Shown here: in pieces, positions 42,269 to 50,273 of the stretch
How the letters are laid out: every line of letters begins with the position of its first letter
How positions within the stretch are numbered: the stretch's first letter is position 1
NCBI RefSeq assembly: GCF_003149455.1
Contig: NZ_QFFK01000001.1
Location: 924,328-988,327, forward strand
Direction: 5' to 3'
Source: Chitinophaga deserti
Lineage (GTDB): Bacteria > Bacteroidota > Bacteroidia > Chitinophagales > Chitinophagaceae
DNA length: 64,000 bases
Made by a program: the position numbers and the translations under genes
The notes under the pieces: model-generated
Told to the model about the DNA's origin: nothing
The model's database searches: none
The model's input: only the letters and a program-made list of their open reading frames with translations

Positions 42269-44518
42269 TCAGAGCTTCGTAAACCGTACCCCCAGGAATC
42301 CGCGGATGCCCTGGTTAGGCGCGAATACATAAGCGGGGTCAAATGTCATGTTATAAGGATCTACCGAACCATCGGCATTAAAGCCGGGCCGCTTGTCGAA
42401 CGGATCATGCGCATGCGCTATACTGTTGCTGGGAGGCAGGAAATTCAGCAGATTCTTCACCCCGCCATAAATCTCCCACTCCTTACCCAGCTTTTTCGTT
42501 AACTGTACATTCTGAATGCTCCATACCGGCGATTTGGCCGGACGGGGATCTTTTGGTTGCACCGGCAGCAGCATGGGACCATATATGTTACCGGTATAAT
42601 CCACAGTAAGCCCCGCACGCTTGAAGGCATAACTAACCGACCAGGTACCCGTAAACTGCTCTGTGAGCATCTGCCTGGTACGCACACCGTTCTCCTTCTG
42701 GTAAACATCCATTAGCGTAGCCCCTGCCATGATCTTCAGCGGGAAGGAAAAAGCCACATCCGCATTCAGGCTGAAGCCTTTTGAAATGGCATACCCTTTC
42801 AGATTGTCATATAATATGGAGTCGGGCCGGGAATAGTCTGGCATGATGCGGTTAGAGAAGTGTGTGTAAAACGCTGTCGCATCCAGCCCGAGGAAGGCGT
42901 TACCCAGCGGAATCTTCTTGGTATAGTTGATATTGGCATTCCAGCTGCGCTCCGGCTTAAGCTCAGATTGTATCACCACTTCCCGCGCGCCACTCAGGGC
43001 AGCATGGTCCTCCGTAAAGATGGACACCACCCTGTAACCGGTACCCGCATTCAACCGCAGCACATTCTTATAGTTCGGGGACCACTTATAGGCCACTCTC
43101 GGAGTTAAGATATTGCCATGCAGCGAGTTATAATCATACCGCATCCCCAGCAGCAGGTTATGTGCCGGAGCCAGCTTTATTTCATCCTGCACGAAAATAC
43201 CCGGCAGGAAGGTCTTCTCCGGCTTGTTAACTCCCTTTTCAGTAGTCACTACCGTATTGTCATCATAAAAGGTGTACCTGAACGGCAGGCCTGCCAGCAA
43301 ATTGTGCTTCCCTATTTCCTTATCCCAGGTCAGCTGGGCAAAGGCAATCGTCTGCTTCGCCAGGAACCAGGTGGTACCGTACACGGAGTTTTGGTTATGG
43401 TAATTGAAGGAACCCTGCAGCATGAGGCGCGGTACCGTGGGTAACTGGTATTGCCCCAGCACTTCTACCCGGCTGGTGTAGATGCTTTCTCCATAAATAC
43501 TGTCGGTTCCACGCCATTGTTTATCCCATTGGGTTTGTCCTCCCCAGCGGTCTTCATAGAAATACCGGGCAGCCAGCGAAGCGGCACGGTCGTTTTTGCG
43601 GGTAAAGGTCCATTTATTGAATATGCTGATCCGGTGCTGTTGGGTAACGTCTGTAAATCCGTCGCCATTATGATCAGCAGGATCCTGGTAATTATAATAG
43701 TTGAGCCCGAGCAGCGACTGTGCTTTTGTGCCTGCCTTAAAACGCCAGCCCAGATCGGCATTGTATTCCTGCCAGGAGGTAGCCATCACATCTGCAGAAA
43801 GTATGGGCGCAGTAGCAGGGGATTTGGTGATGATATTAATAAGGCCGCCTACTGCTTCGGAACCATACAGGGTAGAGGCCGGGCCTTTCACCACTTCTAC
43901 CCGCTCCACCAGGCTGTTGGGGATACCAGACAGACCGTAAACGGTAGACAGGGCACTAACGATCGGCATACCGTCGATCATGACCATGGTATAAGGGCCC
44001 TCGAGGCCATTAATATGAATATCCCCGGTGTTACAAACGTTGCAGTTAAGCTGCGGCCGTACGCCGTTTACATTCTGGAGTGCGTCGAATATGCTGGGTG
44101 TGGGGTTTTTCCGGAAGAAGACAGGGGAATATACTTCCACCGGTACCGGACTTTCCATTTTGGTCACCGGCCGCAGGGTACCACTCACAACTACTTCGCC
44201 CAGGTTGCTGGAAGAAGGCTCCAGGCGGATGAGGACGGATGTGGTGCCGGAAGGTTTTATCACAATGTTCTGGGTAGAAGTAAGATAGCCGACAGCACTT
44301 ACCTGGAGCACATGCTTGCCGGGAGGGATGTTCTGCAGGATGAACTGTCCGCCCTCATCGGTTACCGCACCGGTTTTAAGATCCTTGAAACCAACAGTAG
44401 CAAATGGAACCGGGCCTTCCCCGGCGGTAACTGATCCTTTCAAACGGCCCTGGCCGTTGGCGGCCAGCGATGCCGCAACAAAAAGTAAAATGTAGAAAGA
44501 GCGTAGCATTCCTGCCAT
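42269..44518 (-). CDS. TonB-dependent outer membrane receptor, probably for metal uptake
   Basis: A 749-residue receptor: signal peptide (1-22), a carboxypeptidase-regulatory-like domain (about 25-100), a plug domain (about 120-235) and a 22-stranded barrel ending GIRGFLGVRFTKL. A CNVCN motif at residues 159-163, inside the plug, recurs in receptors thought to handle metals. The neighbours (COG0523 GTPase, MerC, Zur-like regulator) suggest zinc or another transition metal; the substrate is inferred. A -7 box and TTTAG/CTAAA operator-like repeats lie upstream. Confidence 0.9.
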   Translation of the reverse strand: MAGMLRSFYILLFVAASLAANGQGRLKGSVTAGEGPVPFATVGFKDLKTGAVTDEGGQFILQNIPPGKHVLQVSAVGYLTSTQNIVIKPSGTTSVLIRLEPSSSNLGEVVVSGTLRPVTKMESPVPVEVYSPVFFRKNPTPSIFDALQNVNGVRPQLNCNVCNTGDIHINGLEGPYTMVMIDGMPIVSALSTVYGLSGIPNSLVERVEVVKGPASTLYGSEAVGGLINIITKSPATAPILSADVMATSWQEYNADLGWRFKAGTKAQSLLGLNYYNYQDPADHNGDGFTDVTQQHRISIFNKWTFTRKNDRAASLAARYFYEDRWGGQTQWDKQWRGTDSIYGESIYTSRVEVLGQYQLPTVPRLMLQGSFNYHNQNSVYGTTWFLAKQTIAFAQLTWDKEIGKHNLLAGLPFRYTFYDDNTVVTTEKGVNKPEKTFLPGIFVQDEIKLAPAHNLLLGMRYDYNSLHGNILTPRVAYKWSPNYKNVLRLNAGTGYRVVSIFTEDHAALSGAREVVIQSELKPERSWNANINYTKKIPLGNAFLGLDATAFYTHFSNRIMPDYSRPDSILYDNLKGYAISKGFSLNADVAFSFPLKIMAGATLMDVYQKENGVRTRQMLTEQFTGTWSVSYAFKRAGLTVDYTGNIYGPMLLPVQPKDPRPAKSPVWSIQNVQLTKKLGKEWEIYGGVKNLLNFLPPSNSIAHAHDPFDKRPGFNADGSVDPYNMTFDPAYVFAPNQGIRGFLGVRFTKL

Positions 44519-44541
44519 GGGGATTCGAATTAATTATGAGA

Positions 44542-44596
44542 CAAATTTAAAAACAGAATCGACATTTGTCTAAATTAATTTTTAGACCAGCCTAAA
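44542..44596 (-). promoter_or_regulatory. Promoter and operator-like repeats of the TonB receptor gene
   Basis: The minus strand has a -7 box TAAATTTG (44542-44549). Upstream lie half-sites in alternating orientation: GTCTAAA/TTTAGAC with 6-bp spacer (44568-44587) and TTTAG-N6-CTAAA (44581-44596), sharing the central half-site. This is the layout of a DtxR/MntR- or Fur-like metal regulator site; the regulator is unknown. Confidence 0.55.
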
Positions 44597-44683
44597 TAAC
44601 ATAGTACTAAAGGTAGCCGCCACCTATGGGAAACCCGCCAGGACAGCAGGCAGGCGGCGGCCTGGGGTTTTCGGGAACTAATA

Positions 44684-45916
44684 TTATAAAGCCGGGAAAG
44701 GGTCTTTAAAAACATGCCCGAGCGACCAATCCCTGATCTCCAGGCTGGTACAAAGGCAGGCATTCAGCCGGCTGGTAATCTCTTTTTCGTCAATTCGCTG
44801 CCCTATGATCACGATTTCGTTGTAACGGTCGGCATATAGGGGATGCCAGCGGCTGCGCACCAGGGCTTCGGAAGCTGCATCGAGCTGCCATTGCCCATCA
44901 GGGATGGAGCACCACCAAACGCCTGCACGGCCTGCCATCAGGCTGCGGCCTGCCTGGCTCCAGTTTACGGCTACGTCGGGCCGGGAGGCGATCCACAGCA
45001 AACCTTTGGAACGTACAACGCCCTGCGGCCAATTGTGCTGGATCATTTCCCAGAAGCGTTCCGGATGGAATGGAGCACGGCTGCGGTAAACGAAAGAGCT
45101 GATACCATATTCCTCCGTTTCAGGAACATGTTCCTTTTCCAGCTCTGCGATCCAGCCTGCAGACTGGGAAGTTTCATCAAAATCGAACAGCCGCGTGTGC
45201 AACACTTCCTTCAATGGCACTTCGCCTTTCACCGCTTCAATGATGCGGGCTTTTGCATTGAACTTGCGGAGGAGTGCTTTGAGTGTACCTTTCTGTTCCT
45301 CACTGACCAGGTCCGTTTTATTCAGGACAATGACGTTGGCAAATTCAATCTGCTCCGTCAGCAGGTTCACAATGGTACGTTCATCTTCCACCTCCGTCAT
45401 TCCTTTTTCCGACAACAGTTCGCGGCTGGAATAATCATGATGGAAATTGTAAGCGTCCACTACCGTAACGAGCGTATCCAGTTCTGCAAACGCACCAAGA
45501 TCAATATTGAGAGCATCATCGCGGTAAGTAAAGGTTTGAGCTACCGGCAAGGGTTCAGCAATACCGCTGGACTCTATCAGCAGATAATCGAACCTGTTCT
45601 CTGCAGCCAAACGCTGCACTTCGTTGAGCAGATCTTCGCGCAGTGTGCAACAGATGCAACCGTTAGACATCTCCACCAGTTTTTCCTCTGTATGATGCAG
45701 TGCGGCGGAATCTTTCACCAGCCGGGCATCTACATTCACTTCCGCCATGTCATTAACGATCACGGCTACGCGGAGGCCTTCGCGGTTATGCAGTATATGT
45801 TGCAGCAGGGTGGTTTTACCCGCACCGAGAAATCCGCTGAGTACGGTAACCGGCAGTTTACGGGGAGCTTTGCGGAAGTGGTCCGCAGAAAGGGTGATGG
45901 AAGAATTTGCGGGCAT
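44684..45916 (-). CDS. COG0523 (CobW/G3E) GTPase, metallochaperone-like
   Basis: A 410-residue cytosolic GTPase. The P-loop is GFLGAGKTT (28-36), the metal-binding motif GCICC (86-90, with C87, C89 and C90), and NKTD lies at 199-202. A CobW C-terminal domain fills about residues 275-400. Zur-controlled members (ZigA, ZagA, YeiR-like) act as zinc metallochaperones during zinc starvation. The neighbouring TonB receptor, MerC and Zur-like genes fit that role, though substrate metal is inferred. It lies 166 bp upstream of the receptor gene and on the same strand. Confidence 0.9.
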   Translation of the reverse strand: MPANSSITLSADHFRKAPRKLPVTVLSGFLGAGKTTLLQHILHNREGLRVAVIVNDMAEVNVDARLVKDSAALHHTEEKLVEMSNGCICCTLREDLLNEVQRLAAENRFDYLLIESSGIAEPLPVAQTFTYRDDALNIDLGAFAELDTLVTVVDAYNFHHDYSSRELLSEKGMTEVEDERTIVNLLTEQIEFANVIVLNKTDLVSEEQKGTLKALLRKFNAKARIIEAVKGEVPLKEVLHTRLFDFDETSQSAGWIAELEKEHVPETEEYGISSFVYRSRAPFHPERFWEMIQHNWPQGVVRSKGLLWIASRPDVAVNWSQAGRSLMAGRAGVWWCSIPDGQWQLDAASEALVRSRWHPLYADRYNEIVIIGQRIDEKEITSRLNACLCTSLEIRDWSLGHVFKDPFPAL

Positions 45917-46065
45917 ATAGTCAGGTTAAATGGTTACGGGGAATGGATATCGCATGCGAAAGCCGTTACGCACATTACTTCGATGTGCATGCAGTTCCGC
46001 AGTATATTCTATATGGAAAAAGTATGGTTAAGCCCTGTGCCGGTTACACGGACAGGGCTAATGTA

Positions 46066-46485
46066 TTACGCAGCTTTCCGGGTCACTACTTCATGTTCCT
46101 TCACCCGGCACTTCCTGCAAAAACGGATATTATCAATATGTGCGGCTATCAGCAGTCCTGCACCAATTGCGATCGCGCTCAGCTCCCAGGCTTCCGGAAA
46201 CCAGAAATGCCCCGCCATCAGTAAAGTAAACCCGGCAATGAATAATACCGACGGACGAATGCGCCGGTGCTGATAACGGTACCCTCTGTATAAGGCCAGC
46301 AACCCCACAACCGGAGTAGCCCCCAGCAGCAGATACTCCAGCGGCTCGTAATGTATGGCAACACCTGCAAGGGGCAAAACTGCCGCCAGTAACGGAAGGG
46401 CAACACAATGTACCGCACAGGCCAGGGAGGCTCCAATGCCCAGTATATCCAGGTTCAGCTTATTCATGAATCGGTTATTTGCCAT
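46066..46485 (-). CDS. MerC domain-containing membrane protein
   Basis: A 139-residue inner membrane protein with four helices and the MerC-type N-terminal pair C23/C27 (LACAVHCVALP). The C-terminal tail has a CRKC motif and is basic. MerC proteins were described as mercury transporters, but chromosomal members linked to Zur in Bacteroidota may move zinc or another metal. It is transcribed away from the ABC genes, sharing a 161-bp region with two palindromes. Confidence 0.85.
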   Translation of the reverse strand: MANNRFMNKLNLDILGIGASLACAVHCVALPLLAAVLPLAGVAIHYEPLEYLLLGATPVVGLLALYRGYRYQHRRIRPSVLFIAGFTLLMAGHFWFPEAWELSAIAIGAGLLIAAHIDNIRFCRKCRVKEHEVVTRKAA

Positions 46486-46507
46486 AGTTTGCTTCTTTTG
46501 TGGGGAA

Positions 46508-46539
46508 CAAAGCTAAGGGTTATTTTGCAACAATGTTGC
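46508..46539 (-). promoter_or_regulatory. MerC promoter with overlapping palindrome 1 (Zur-like operator)
   Basis: A minus-strand -7 box TAGCTTTG (46508-46515) is followed upstream by the palindrome GCAACAATGTTGC (46527-46539), which covers the -33 region. That is the position expected for a repressor site. The same GCAAC-N3-GTTGC pattern occurs again 83 bp away. Confidence 0.6.
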
Positions 46540-46609
46540 GTATTATCCTAAAATTAATGAAATTTGTGTGTATTGAAAGCTAACTTAGCCGAATTCCAAC
46601 CACCGTTTG

Positions 46610-46622
46610 CAACGCGGTTGCC
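46610..46622 (+). promoter_or_regulatory. Palindrome 2 (Zur-like operator) before the ABC operon
   Basis: GCAACGCGGTTGC has the same arms and spacer length as the palindrome at 46527-46539. It ends 24 bp before the ATG of the ABC ATPase gene, suitable for repression of the rightward operon. Confidence 0.55.
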
Positions 46623-46646
46623 AAAACAAAAGTGAGGACAGATATC

Positions 46647-47276
46647 ATGATCCAGACGCGCGAACTGAGCTACACCTACCCCGGCGGCAGGGTGATCCGA
46701 TTTCCCGACCTGGCCTGCCAGGCTGGTGAAACACTCCTGATTACAGGACCTTCAGGTGCCGGGAAAACCACCCTGCTCCATATGCTGGCAGGGCTTATCC
46801 CTCCCGCCAACGGTACGGTGGAAATAGCAGGCACCAACATCGGCGGGCTAAATACCCGCAGCATGGACGCATTCCGCGGCCGGTATATCGGCATCGTTTT
46901 TCAACGTTCCCATTTCATAGGATCGCTTTCCGTACGGGATAACCTGATGATGCCCCTTCACCTGACGGGCTCCAGGCCGGATAAGAACCAGCTTCAGGAG
47001 GTAGCACAGAGCCTTGGGATTGATCATCTGCTGCACCAGCTACCGGCACGCCTTAGTCAGGGTGAGCAACAACGCGCCTCTATTGCCCGGGCTGTACTGC
47101 CGGCCCCCAACGTGATTTTGGCAGATGAGCCTACGGCCAGCCTCGACGACCGTAACTGTGAAGCCGTTGCCCGGCTCCTGTCCGAACAGGCTGCGCGGCA
47201 TAAAGCCGCTTTACTCATTGTAACGCACGACAACCGGCTCACCTCCCTTTTCCCACAACACATTCAACTCACATGA
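46647..47276 (+). CDS. ABC transporter ATP-binding protein (LolD/MacB-like)
   Basis: A 209-residue ATPase subunit. Walker A is GPSGAGKTT, the signature is LSQGEQQRASIARAVL, and Walker B is VILADEPTASLDD. It belongs to the group that works with FtsX-like permeases. I chose the ATG at 46647 (MIQTRELSYTYPGGR); a GTG at 46632 would add five residues. The stop overlaps the permease start (ATGA). The order ATPase, permease, DUF3299 protein matches a Zur-controlled operon described in Pseudomonas (PA4064-PA4066). Confidence 0.92.
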   Translation: MIQTRELSYTYPGGRVIRFPDLACQAGETLLITGPSGAGKTTLLHMLAGLIPPANGTVEIAGTNIGGLNTRSMDAFRGRYIGIVFQRSHFIGSLSVRDNLMMPLHLTGSRPDKNQLQEVAQSLGIDHLLHQLPARLSQGEQQRASIARAVLPAPNVILADEPTASLDDRNCEAVARLLSEQAARHKAALLIVTHDNRLTSLFPQHIQLT

Positions 47277-48511
47277 TTTTCCGTATCGCCATACGCAACC
47301 TGCTTCATAAACCGCTCTATACCGTACTTTGCTGGTTACTGCTTGCCTGCAGTACTACCGTGTTGCTGGTACTCTGGGCACTCAACCGCCAGGCACGCCA
47401 GCAACTGGAAAAACAAATCGACGGCGTAGATCTTGTACTGGGCGCCAAAGGCAGCCCCCTCCAGCTCATTCTCAGCAGCGTGTACCACCTCGATAATCCT
47501 ACCGGTAATATTTCCCTCGCGGAAGCTGCGCCCTTCATGGATAATCCCATGGTGGAATCTGCTGTCCCCATCTCGCTGGGAGACTCCTACCACGGCTTCC
47601 GCATCATCGGCACCACACAAGCCTACCTCGATAAATATCATTTAAAGCCCGCCGAGGGTAAAGTATTTGGCAAATCCATGGAAGTAGTGGCCGGAGCAGA
47701 AGCCGCACGGAAAGCAGGCCTTACACTGGGAAGTACTTTCTCCGGAACACACGGACTGGGTAAAACCGGGCATGTGCATGAAGACCAGCAATATACCGTC
47801 ATCGGCATCTTACCCTCTACGGGCCTCGCCATCGACCAGCTGCTGCTAACCCCGCTGGAAAGCGTGTGGGATATTCACGCGACCCATGAAGCACCACATG
47901 TGCATGAAGAAGGAGAAGAACACGATCACGATCATGAGGCGGAAGAAAAACAAGAAGCCCCTGACAGACAGGTTACCGCAGTGCTGCTGAAGTTCCGCAG
48001 TCCAATGGGGCAGCTCACTTTCCCCCGGATGATAAATGAGAATACAAACATGCAGGCAGCTGTACCCGCAATTGAGATTAACAGGCTGCAGTCGCTGCTT
48101 GGAACCGGGGCTAAGGTGTTACGTGCCCTTGGCTGGCTGTTGGCCGGGCTGGCTGCATGCAGTATCTTTGTAACGCTGGTGCAGGGCACGCACGAGCGCC
48201 GCTACGAACTGGCCCTTATACGGACCATGGGCGGCTCCCGGGGCAAATTGCTCTTACTCGTATTCGCTGAAGCCTTCCTGCTGGGAGTGCTGGGTGTGAT
48301 AACGGGGATTGCGCTGAGCCGGGTAGCCCTGCTGCTTTTACAACAAGAGCTCTTTGCTGGTTATCATTTAAATTTTTCCGGCGCTATGCCGCTTACCGCT
48401 GCGGACGGTATAACTGCCGCAGCCATAGTTGGAGCCTGTATGCTGGCAGCTTTATTGCCTGCCGTACGTGCCTTCCGGCTTAATATTGCTAAAACGCTTG
48501 CCAATGCTTAA
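47273..48511 (+). CDS. FtsX-like ABC permease with a His-rich periplasmic loop
   Basis: A 412-residue permease with one N-terminal helix (about 15-36), a large periplasmic MacB-like domain and three C-terminal helices (from about 282). Residues 202-221 hold nine histidines mixed with Glu and Asp (IHATHEAPHVHEEGEEHDHD), and a further GHVHED lies at 167-171, a likely zinc-binding loop. It overlaps the ATPase gene by four bases and the DUF3299 gene by eight. The transported substrate is unknown; metal or metal-chelate traffic is inferred. Confidence 0.9.
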   Translation: MIFRIAIRNLLHKPLYTVLCWLLLACSTTVLLVLWALNRQARQQLEKQIDGVDLVLGAKGSPLQLILSSVYHLDNPTGNISLAEAAPFMDNPMVESAVPISLGDSYHGFRIIGTTQAYLDKYHLKPAEGKVFGKSMEVVAGAEAARKAGLTLGSTFSGTHGLGKTGHVHEDQQYTVIGILPSTGLAIDQLLLTPLESVWDIHATHEAPHVHEEGEEHDHDHEAEEKQEAPDRQVTAVLLKFRSPMGQLTFPRMINENTNMQAAVPAIEINRLQSLLGTGAKVLRALGWLLAGLAACSIFVTLVQGTHERRYELALIRTMGGSRGKLLLLVFAEAFLLGVLGVITGIALSRVALLLLQQELFAGYHLNFSGAMPLTAADGITAAAIVGACMLAALLPAVRAFRLNIAKTLANA

Positions 48512-49073
48512 AGTGGAGAAAATTACCCTGGCCGCAGTTGCCATCTTCCTTGTTTCCTGTTCCGACATTTCTCAAGTATGCCGCCACAGCCTGGCTGCGG
48601 CCCCCTGGATGAAACAGATCGTTTCTGCACGTGCATCTGCTTCCGAAAGCCTTCCGGTTTCCACCGTTACCGTAGCGCTGCGCAATGAAGCGCCGCTTAA
48701 AGTGACCTGGAAACAACTGTCTGACGTCATCTTCACCCGCAAGTACGACGAAAAGATGAAAATGCCCATGCTGTACCCCTCCTTTTCCAGAAGCATCAAA
48801 GCGCTGAACGGTAAAGCAGTGGAAATCAGCGGTTATATGGTTCCGGTAGATGCTAAGGGTGGCGTGTATGTGCTGAGCGCTAATCCCAACAGCTCCTGCT
48901 TCTTCTGCGGAGGCGCAGGTCCCGAAACTGTTATGACCCTTAATTTCAAATCAAAGAAACCGGATTTCGAAACCGACGACTATATAAAAGCAACAGGCAT
49001 ACTGAGGCTCAATGAAAAAAACATTTACGAAATGTACTATAACCTCGATAATGCGGAGGTAACCGACAAATGA
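48504..49073 (+). CDS. DUF3299 lipoprotein
   Basis: A 189-residue protein with a lipoprotein signal (cysteine at residue 19 in FLVSCSD). The DUF3299 region is clear: LNGKAVEISGYMVPVD and the CFFCGGAGPE motif, whose two cysteines may bind metal. The ATG at 48504 lies inside the last codons of the permease gene; a longer frame from 48429 is not needed. Proteins of this family travel with Zur-regulated ABC genes, but their role is not established. Confidence 0.85.
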   Translation: MLKVEKITLAAVAIFLVSCSDISQVCRHSLAAAPWMKQIVSARASASESLPVSTVTVALRNEAPLKVTWKQLSDVIFTRKYDEKMKMPMLYPSFSRSIKALNGKAVEISGYMVPVDAKGGVYVLSANPNSSCFFCGGAGPETVMTLNFKSKKPDFETDDYIKATGILRLNEKNIYEMYYNLDNAEVTDK

Positions 49074-49105
49074 CTTCGCTCAGGGACCGTGTCCGGAAAC
49101 TGTGC

Positions 49106-49138
49106 TACCTTTGCATATCAGATCAGGATATAAATTTG
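49106..49138 (+). promoter_or_regulatory. Possible internal promoters before the second SCO gene
   Basis: Two exact TAnnTTTG boxes occur: TACCTTTG (49106-49113) and TAAATTTG (49131-49138). The TTG of the first is 17 bp before the second, so together they can form one promoter that would start close to the ATG at 49141. Confidence 0.45.
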
Positions 49139-49140
49139 AC

Positions 49141-49767
49141 ATGTCTAGAAAAGCAATCTTTTACACCTCGTTTTTCGTGCTGCTGAGCATTGGCTTTATG
49201 GCTTATGCGGGCTTATTGATCAAGGAAAGCACAGGGAAATTTTTAGGCGGAGAAAAGCTCCCGGTACTGGGCCCTCCCGGCCATACCGTTCAGGGCTTCA
49301 ACTTCACTGACCAGGACAGCAACCGCGTTACACAGGATAATGTGAAAGGCAAAATCTACGTGGCCGAATACTTCTTCACCACCTGCACCAACATTTGCCC
49401 GGTGATGAATAAGAACATGGAAAAGATTTATGCTAAGTACAAGGATAAACCGAACTTCATGATCCTGTCGCACACTTCCGATCCGGATTACGACTCCATC
49501 CCCGTGCTGAAGGCATATGCCGAAAAGCATGGCGCGGATCCGAAGAACTGGCACTTCCTTACGGGCGATAAACTGCAGCTTTATAAACTGGCCCGTGAAA
49601 GCTATCTGGTAGACGATGGTAAATTTACCGGGGAAGATGACTTCGTACACACCCAGTGGTTTGCCCTGGTAGATGGCGAAGGCCAGATACGCGGCCTCTA
49701 CGAAGGCACTAAAGCGAAAGATATTGACAAGCTGATAACCGACATCGACCGGTTGATGCAAGAGTAA
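49141..49767 (+). CDS. SCO family protein (second copy)
   Basis: A 208-residue membrane-anchored thioredoxin-fold protein with an N-terminal anchor (about 6-25). Copper ligands are C82 and C86 (TCTNIC) and H170 (DDFVHTQW). The ATG at 49141 gives the anchor at the right place. It is distinct from the SCO in the oxidase operon and here sits inside the metal locus, 11 bp before the Fur gene, so it may deal with copper or redox balance for another target. That is inferred from position. Confidence 0.92.
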   Translation: MSRKAIFYTSFFVLLSIGFMAYAGLLIKESTGKFLGGEKLPVLGPPGHTVQGFNFTDQDSNRVTQDNVKGKIYVAEYFFTTCTNICPVMNKNMEKIYAKYKDKPNFMILSHTSDPDYDSIPVLKAYAEKHGADPKNWHFLTGDKLQLYKLARESYLVDDGKFTGEDDFVHTQWFALVDGEGQIRGLYEGTKAKDIDKLITDIDRLMQE

Positions 49768-49778
49768 ATTTTAGAACA

Positions 49779-50207
49779 ATGCCTGCAAAACAGAAAGAAA
49801 TCATCGTGCAATTGTTACGTTCCAGCAATCTGAGCGTCACAGATACCCGTGTGAAGATACTGGAGCTCTTTTTGAAAAGTAACGGCGCACTCGAACATGC
49901 CGACTTCGAAAAGCTCAGCGGCAAAAGCTTTGACCGGGTTACCATTTACCGTACCCTGCAAACATTCCTCGATAAGGGGATCGTTCATAAAATCCCCACT
50001 ACTGATACCAGTGTACGGTATGCTATCTGCAAATCCGATTGCCGGGAGCATGAACATCACGATCATCACGTACATTTCCGTTGCGAAGAATGCGGCAGCA
50101 CACAGTGCCTCGAAGAAACGGATGTACCCGTCATCGCCCTGCCATCGGGCTACGCCATGCATAACGTGGAAGTAGTGGTAAGCGGTGTATGTAAATCGTG
50201 CCAATAA
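49779..50207 (+). CDS. Fur family regulator, Zur-like
   Basis: A 142-residue metal-sensing repressor. The winged helix includes FEKLSGKSFDRVTIYRTLQTFLDKGIV, followed by a His-rich sensory segment (HEHHDHHVHFRCEECG) and structural zinc cysteines C102/C105 and C138/C141. Being the last gene of the ABC-DUF3299-SCO group in a zinc-type locus suggests it is Zur, possibly binding the GCAAC-N3-GTTGC palindromes, but Fur or PerR cannot be excluded from sequence alone. A bidirectional terminator follows. Confidence 0.88.
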   Translation: MPAKQKEIIVQLLRSSNLSVTDTRVKILELFLKSNGALEHADFEKLSGKSFDRVTIYRTLQTFLDKGIVHKIPTTDTSVRYAICKSDCREHEHHDHHVHFRCEECGSTQCLEETDVPVIALPSGYAMHNVEVVVSGVCKSCQ

Positions 50208-50221
50208 AATATTAAACACAT

Positions 50222-50258
50222 AAAAAAAGGGAGCGACCATTTGGCCGCTCCCTTTTTT
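50222..50258. terminator. Bidirectional terminator
   Basis: A long stem of AAAAAAGGGAGCG type with its complement, one mismatch, loop ATTT, lies between the Fur gene (plus) and pepF (minus). Confidence 0.85.
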
Positions 50259-50273
50259 ATTTCTGTAGAATGA

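Noticed and set aside
46610..46622. Reading the palindrome as a terminator
   Set aside because: Arms are only 5 bp with a 3-bp centre and no T run follows; an operator is the better explanation, given the matching site at 46527-46539.
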